From Cyanobacteria bacterium UBA5018 (lineage in GTDB: Bacteria; Cyanobacteriota; Cyanobacteriia; PCC-6307; Cyanobiaceae), in assembly GCA_002396505.1 (NCBI GenBank), contig DGYA01000025.1, positions 1 through 10,427 on the forward strand: 10,427 bases of DNA, written 5' to 3'. This document shows, in pieces, positions 6,845 to 10,427 of the stretch; the first letter of the stretch is position 1; every line of letters starts with the position of its first letter. Position numbers and translations under genes: made by a program. The notes under the pieces were generated by a model that searched no databases, was not told the DNA's origin, and saw only the letters and a program-made list of their open reading frames with translations.

Positions 6845-6952
6845 GAGCGCTGGCCGCCAAGCGACACCGGCCCGGCGAGGCTGAAGCAGCCGAGGGCGGC
6901 CCTGGGCCAAACATCAGGCAGGCGCCAAGCCAGACCTGGGAGAATCAAGCCC

Positions 6953-7606
6953 ATGAGTGAACCAATCTCCGCCTTCCCGCCCGAGACTATCGGCGCCTTC
7001 CTGCGCTGCTGCGCCGGGGAGTGGATGAGCCTGCGCAGCCAGTTCAGCCTGGCCGCATCTTTAGATCCGGCCGCCCTGGATCTAGCCGATCTAGATCAGG
7101 CCACCCCAGAGCCCGTCTCGCTGGATCCAGCTGGTCTAAAGCCGGCCGATGCTGCGGACCAAGAGCCAGCCTCCCTGGAGGAGGCCTGGCACAGCAGTGA
7201 ACGAGGCGAGCTGGTGGTGGCCTTCCTCGAACCGGAGGGCAGCGCCTCCGTGGGCGGCCTGCGGGTGGCTGCTGGGGGCAAGGGGCCCGCCCAGCTGCAC
7301 TTTGATCACCAGGGCGGCTTCACGGCCAGCGGTGGCGAGGTCCAGAGCCAGGGCAGTTGGCAGTTGTGGCCAGACGGCAGCCTGGAGCTAAGGATCAACG
7401 CCGGTGAGCGGCTGGTGCGGGAGCGGATCTGGTTCACCAAGGCCAATCTGAGGTTGCGCTCCACCGTGGAGCAGGGGGCCGATGGCCGTCCGGCCCGGGC
7501 CAGTTTCTGTTCGGAGATCCGCAGAGTTGGCAGACCAGCCGCCGCTCCAGGCCCTTCTGCCGCCACTCCAGGCCCCGCGGCCGCAGTAACTCCCCCAGCC
7601 AATTAA
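6953..7606 (+). CDS. CpcS/CpeS-family phycobiliprotein bilin lyase-like protein
   Basis: CpcS/CpeS lyases are lipocalin-like proteins that attach linear tetrapyrrole bilins to cysteines of phycobiliproteins. This 217-residue product matches at both ends. The N-terminus reads IGAFLRCCAGEWMSLRSQFSL (family: helix, then Ser-Ala-Gly-x-Trp-x-Ser-x-Arg). The C-terminal half has ERIWFTKANLRLRSTVEQ and ASFCSEIRRV, close to the family's WF..PNLRLRTS and FCSEIRR signatures. The middle GGLRVA and strand-rich segment also fit. Residues 35-69 are an inserted series of five-residue units not expected in the family, and a Pro/Ala tail follows residue 190. It cannot be assigned to CpcS, CpcU, CpeS or CpeU from this sequence alone. 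GGGAG at 6938-6942 is a plausible ribosome binding site. The gene lies 108 bases after era and four before trmD. Confidence 0.82.
   Translation: MSEPISAFPPETIGAFLRCCAGEWMSLRSQFSLAASLDPAALDLADLDQATPEPVSLDPAGLKPADAADQEPASLEEAWHSSERGELVVAFLEPEGSASVGGLRVAAGGKGPAQLHFDHQGGFTASGGEVQSQGSWQLWPDGSLELRINAGERLVRERIWFTKANLRLRSTVEQGADGRPARASFCSEIRRVGRPAAAPGPSAATPGPAAAVTPPAN
7055..7159 (+). repeat. 15-bp degenerate tandem repeat encoding seven A-x-L-x-x-like units
   Basis: Read in frame within the lyase-like gene, seven consecutive five-codon units run ASLDP, AALDL, ADLDQ, ATPEP, VSLDP, AGLKP, ADAAD. Six begin with Ala and five have Leu in third place, and the DNA repeats CTGGATC-type words. The pattern resembles the A(D/N)Lxx consensus of pentapeptide repeats, but it is short and imperfect. 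Confidence 0.65.
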
Positions 7607-7610
7607 TTCC

Positions 7611-8348
7611 ATGCGCTTGGATGTGGTGAGCCTGGCTCCCGAGGCGTTTGCGCCCCTGCTGGAGCTGGGAGTTATTGGTAGGGCATTTGCCGCCGGCATT
7701 GCCCAGTTGCATCTGCACAATCCCCGCGATTACACCACCGATAAATACCGCAAGGTGGACGACGTGCCCTATGGCGGCGGTGCCGGCATGGTGCTCAAGC
7801 CGGAGCCGGTGTTCGCGGCGGTGGAGGCAATCCCCCAGCTGCCCAGGCGGCGGGTGCTGTTGATGAGCCCCCAAGGCCAACCGCTGCGGCAGGAGGATTT
7901 GATCAGGTGGTCTCGGGATTGGCAGCAGTTGGTATTCATCTGCGGCCACTACGAGGGCTTTGATGAACGCATCCGCAGCCTGGCGGATGAGGAGGTGTCC
8001 ATCGGTGATTTTGTACTCACCGGCGGTGAACTGCCGGCGGCCACAATCATCAATGGCGTGATGCGGCTGCTGCCCGGCACCCTGGGTTGCAGCGGCAGCC
8101 TGGAGGAGGAGAGCCACGCCAGCCCGCTACTTGAGCATCCCCACTACACCAGACCCGCCAATTTTCGCGACATGGAGGTACCGGAGCTATTGCGCAGCGG
8201 CGACCACGGGGCGATTGCCCGCTGGCGCTTTGACCAACAACTCCTACGCACCCGCCAACGCCGCGCCGACCTCTACGCCCGCTGGCTAGAGCAGCAGCCC
8301 CAGGATGAGGATATTGCGCTGGATCCCCATCCTGGGGAGGATGGTTGA
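7611..8348 (+). CDS. trmD: tRNA (guanine-37-N1)-methyltransferase TrmD
   Basis: TrmD methylates N1 of G37 next to the anticodon, using S-adenosylmethionine, which prevents +1 frameshifting. It is an essential trefoil-knot (SPOUT) dimer. The 245-residue product has normal length and all knot motifs: YGGGAGMVLKPEP at about 54-66, SPQGQPL at 86-92, CGHYEGFDERI at 111-121, SIGDFVLTGGE at 130-140 and HPHYTRP at 176-182. Arg152 matches E. coli Arg154. At the position of the catalytic Asp169 of E. coli, in the EDSF-type loop, this protein has Glu167 within EEESH. The ATG at 7611 is four bases after the upstream stop, so translation is probably coupled to the lyase-like gene. The last 15 residues are acidic and Pro-containing. 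The next gene converges on it. Confidence 0.97.
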   Translation: MRLDVVSLAPEAFAPLLELGVIGRAFAAGIAQLHLHNPRDYTTDKYRKVDDVPYGGGAGMVLKPEPVFAAVEAIPQLPRRRVLLMSPQGQPLRQEDLIRWSRDWQQLVFICGHYEGFDERIRSLADEEVSIGDFVLTGGELPAATIINGVMRLLPGTLGCSGSLEEESHASPLLEHPHYTRPANFRDMEVPELLRSGDHGAIARWRFDQQLLRTRQRRADLYARWLEQQPQDEDIALDPHPGEDG

Positions 8349-8352
8349 TGGG

Positions 8353-8378
8353 GGGAGGATATGGGGCTAGATCCTCCC
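8353..8378. terminator. Possible bidirectional hairpin between convergent genes
   Basis: GGGAGGAT (8353-8360) and ATCCTCCC (8371-8378) form a perfect eight-pair stem with a ten-base loop, right after the trmD stop and before the convergent gene ending at 8414. There is no T run on either strand, so termination would have to be assisted or the hairpin has another role. Confidence 0.4.
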
Positions 8379-8413
8379 GGTAACGATCGCCAGTAGTTGG
8401 TAGGGATTGATGC

Positions 8414-10427
8414 TCAGAGCGTGAGGCACAACTCTTCCCGGCTGGCGCCTGAGCTGCTGCCCAGCTTGAAGCGCTCGCGTATGCGGAGCGGCAGTTGCCG
8501 GGCGAAGGGAATGCGGGCCATCGGCAGTTCGTTCATGGGCTTAGATTCTTGATATAGCTCCAGGTAGGTGGAGTAATTGTCCCAGGCCTCTCGGCTGAAT
8601 CCAGTCGAGGTCCAGTTGCTGTAATACGTTTCCGTGAGCAAACCATTCGCCCACACAAGTTGATGATCCTCCAGCTCGATAGAGAAGAAAACGATTGGCA
8701 CGGTATCTGGCCATTTTTCAATATTCGCTATGCTCTCATTATTGACAAGGGCGCGGGCTTCCACCAGGCATTCATCCACGACGAAGGCGTGGCTTGGCGT
8801 GCAGTAGGTATCCCTGATCGGGAGATTATTGCCCAGGGAGCCTTTATTAATTCGAATAGGCATTTTGGCTTGAGGCTTAAGGGCAGATGCTTTCCTTGTT
8901 GTCTTGCCGAGAAACTTTACAGCTTGTGGGCCAGTGGGAGTAAGAACTAAATCCCCCGGCTTTAGTGTTTCAATGGGCACCTCGCCAGATGGTGTATCAA
9001 TAAGAGTTCCCGACATGAAGCAGGGAGGAGGGAGGATAGTGCCGGAGACAGCTGTGGTGGTGCCGATGATATAGCCCGTGCCGGCCGCGAGGGTGAGTTC
9101 AACTGTTTCATCGCCTTCCACTTCTGCATCGGCCGTAGGATCCACCGTGACGGTGCCCGTGGAGGCACCAGCAGCAAAAGTGACGGTCTTGATTGTGGGT
9201 GTGGATGGGATGCCTGTGTAGTCAGTGCCGAGCGTTGCTGATCCGGCAACGGTGTAGTTGACCGTCAGCTCATTAGTGAGCAGCCCAGTGCGAGTAAAGG
9301 TATAAACCAGATTGCTGTTGCCATCCTCTGTCACTGCCGCAGGCGCAACAGCAAGAGTGATGCTGGGCAGCAGCCGATCATCGGTATAGGGATTGGCAAA
9401 GCCCACCACATCGCTCAGCCCCGCCGGTGTCGTGCCGCCATAGCTGGGGTCACCCCAGCTGACGACGGTGCCATCGCTCTTAAGGGCCGCAAAGGCATAG
9501 TCGTTGGAGAAGATCTGGTTGACGCCACTCAGCCCAGCCGGTGTCGTGCCGCCATAGCTGGGGTCACCCCAGCAGACGACGGTGCCATCGCTCTTCAAGG
9601 CCGCAAAGGCAGATTGCGTGGAGAAGACCTGGGTGACGTCGCTCAGCTCCGCCGGTGTCGTGATCGGAGTTAAAATGCCTGCATAGGCGTCCCAGTTGCT
9701 ACCCCAGCAGACGACGGTGCCATCGCTCTTCAGAGCCGCAAAGGCATAGCCAGTGGAGAAGATCTGGGTGACGCCGCCAAGCCCCGCCGGTGTCGTGCTG
9801 CCGGCCCAGCCGGCACCCCAGCAGGCGACGGTGCCATCGTTCTTCAGGGCCGCGAAGGCACCGTAACTGGAGAAGATCTGGGTGACGCCGCCAAGCCCCG
9901 CCGGTGTCGTGCCGCCATAGTTGGGGTCACCCCAGCAGACTACGGTGCCATCGCTGTTCAGCGCCGCAAAGGCACCGTCCGTGGAGAAGATCTGGGTGAC
10001 GCCACCAATACCCGCCGGTGTCGTGCCGCCATTGATGGTGTCACCCCAGCTGACGACGGTGCCATCGCTCTTTAGGGCCGCAAAGGCATAGCCATTGGAG
10101 AAGATCTGGCTGACGCCCCCAAGCCCCGCCGGTGTCGTGCCTCCAGAGCTGGTGTCACCCCAGCAGACGATGGTGCCATCGCTCTTCAGGGCCGCAAAGG
10201 CCCAGCCAGTGGAGAAGATCTGGGTGACGCCGCCAAGCCCCGCCGGTGTTGTGCCGCCACCCCAGGGGACACCCCAGCAGACGACGGTGCCATCGCTCTT
10301 CAGTGCCGCAAAGGAACCCCAATTGGAGAACATCTGGATAACGCCTCCAAGCCCCGCCGGTGTCGTGCCGTAATTGATGGTTTCACCCCAGCTAACGACG
10401 GTGCCATCGCTCTTCAGGGCCGCAAAG
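8414..10427 (-). CDS. RCC1-like repeat / Calx-beta / Hint-domain protein (5' partial)
   Basis: The frame is open to the right edge and the same repeat continues there, so the start lies outside the window. The Met at 10333 sits inside a repeat and is not a credible start. The translation holds nine 38-residue RCC1-like units (10426 to 9380), each with FAALKSDGTVV.WG and TTPAGLGGVTQIF. A Calx-beta domain (about 9379-9035) follows, with TVNYTVAGSATLGTDYTG and EGDETVELTL. A Hint domain starts at Cys (9020-9022) in CFMSGTLIDTPSG, with GDLVLTPTG, the TPSH block (8789-8800) and HQLVWANGLLTET. Hint domains of this type cleave the chain at their first Cys. Calx-beta domains bind Ca2+ in exported proteins. 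A secreted or surface location is inferred, since no signal is in view. A/T content is clearly higher than in the core genes, which suggests acquisition by transfer. Confidence 0.88.
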   Translation of the reverse strand, partial: FAALKSDGTVVSWGETINYGTTPAGLGGVIQMFSNWGSFAALKSDGTVVCWGVPWGGGTTPAGLGGVTQIFSTGWAFAALKSDGTIVCWGDTSSGGTTPAGLGGVSQIFSNGYAFAALKSDGTVVSWGDTINGGTTPAGIGGVTQIFSTDGAFAALNSDGTVVCWGDPNYGGTTPAGLGGVTQIFSSYGAFAALKNDGTVACWGAGWAGSTTPAGLGGVTQIFSTGYAFAALKSDGTVVCWGSNWDAYAGILTPITTPAELSDVTQVFSTQSAFAALKSDGTVVCWGDPSYGGTTPAGLSGVNQIFSNDYAFAALKSDGTVVSWGDPSYGGTTPAGLSDVVGFANPYTDDRLLPSITLAVAPAAVTEDGNSNLVYTFTRTGLLTNELTVNYTVAGSATLGTDYTGIPSTPTIKTVTFAAGASTGTVTVDPTADAEVEGDETVELTLAAGTGYIIGTTTAVSGTILPPPCFMSGTLIDTPSGEVPIETLKPGDLVLTPTGPQAVKFLGKTTRKASALKPQAKMPIRINKGSLGNNLPIRDTYCTPSHAFVVDECLVEARALVNNESIANIEKWPDTVPIVFFSIELEDHQLVWANGLLTETYYSNWTSTGFSREAWDNYSTYLELYQESKPMNELPMARIPFARQLPLRIRERFKLGSSSGASREELCLTL
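9380..10426 (-). repeat. Nine tandem 114-bp repeats encoding RCC1-like units
   Basis: In gene direction the units span 10426-10313, 10312-10199, 10198-10085, 10084-9971, 9970-9857, 9856-9743, 9742-9608, 9607-9494 and 9493-9380. All are 38 codons except the seventh, which is 45 codons because of a seven-residue insertion. Two segments are almost constant in DNA and protein (unit residues 1-14 and 21-33). Positions about 15-20 and 34-38 vary strongly. The ninth unit degenerates after GLSDV. The array continues beyond the window, so the copy number is a minimum. Confidence 0.92.

Noticed and set aside
6852..6901. Inverted repeats after era (GGCCGCC/GGCGGCC and a GGCTG-AAG-CAGCC hairpin at 6879-6891)
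   Set aside because: No T run follows, the pairs are short, and such matches are common in GC-rich spacer. Not called a terminator.
9020..9022. Intein inserted in a host protein
   Set aside because: The Hint domain is at the C-terminus with no C-extein or terminal His-Asn splice motif seen, so Hedgehog-like self-cleavage fits better than splicing.
9380..10427. CRISPR-like array
   Set aside because: The regular 114-bp repeats stay in one open frame and encode protein repeats. Unit and spacer sizes do not fit CRISPR.

Overview
The window looks like a chromosomal segment from a high-GC picocyanobacterium of the Synechococcus/Cyanobium type. This rests on three things: a core order of ffh, rpsP, phoH, era and trmD, an apparent CpcS/CpeS-type phycobilin lyase between era and trmD, and an ARC6/ZipN-like C-terminus at the left edge. 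The species call is inferred from gene content and protein style, without a database search.

Left half (1-4650): all genes are on the plus strand. The tail of a membrane-anchored IMS-domain protein is followed by ffh (signal recognition particle GTPase), rpsP (ribosomal protein S16 with a long Ala-rich tail), phoH (PhoH-like ATPase) and a seven-helix Bax-inhibitor-1 family protein. These serve protein targeting, ribosome assembly and RNA metabolism. The spacer at 4651-4827 is unusually AT-rich. It holds a diverged 47-bp tandem repeat and ends in a strong intrinsic terminator that works in both directions, between the plus-strand membrane gene and a minus-strand conserved gene.

Middle (5001-8348): a minus-strand gene of unknown function with a Ser/Glu-rich low-complexity segment is divergent from era. 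After era come the bilin-lyase-like gene, which carries an insertion of seven five-residue units, and trmD, four bases after the lyase stop. Era and TrmD act on ribosome and tRNA maturation. The lyase links the cluster to light harvesting.

Right end (8414-10427): a long minus-strand gene whose start lies beyond the window. It encodes at least nine 38-residue RCC1-like repeats, a Calx-beta domain and a C-terminal Hint (Hedgehog/intein-type) autoprocessing domain. Its base composition falls well below that of the core genes, especially in the Hint part, and the architecture is typical of accessory secreted or surface proteins. It is the most unusual part of the window.
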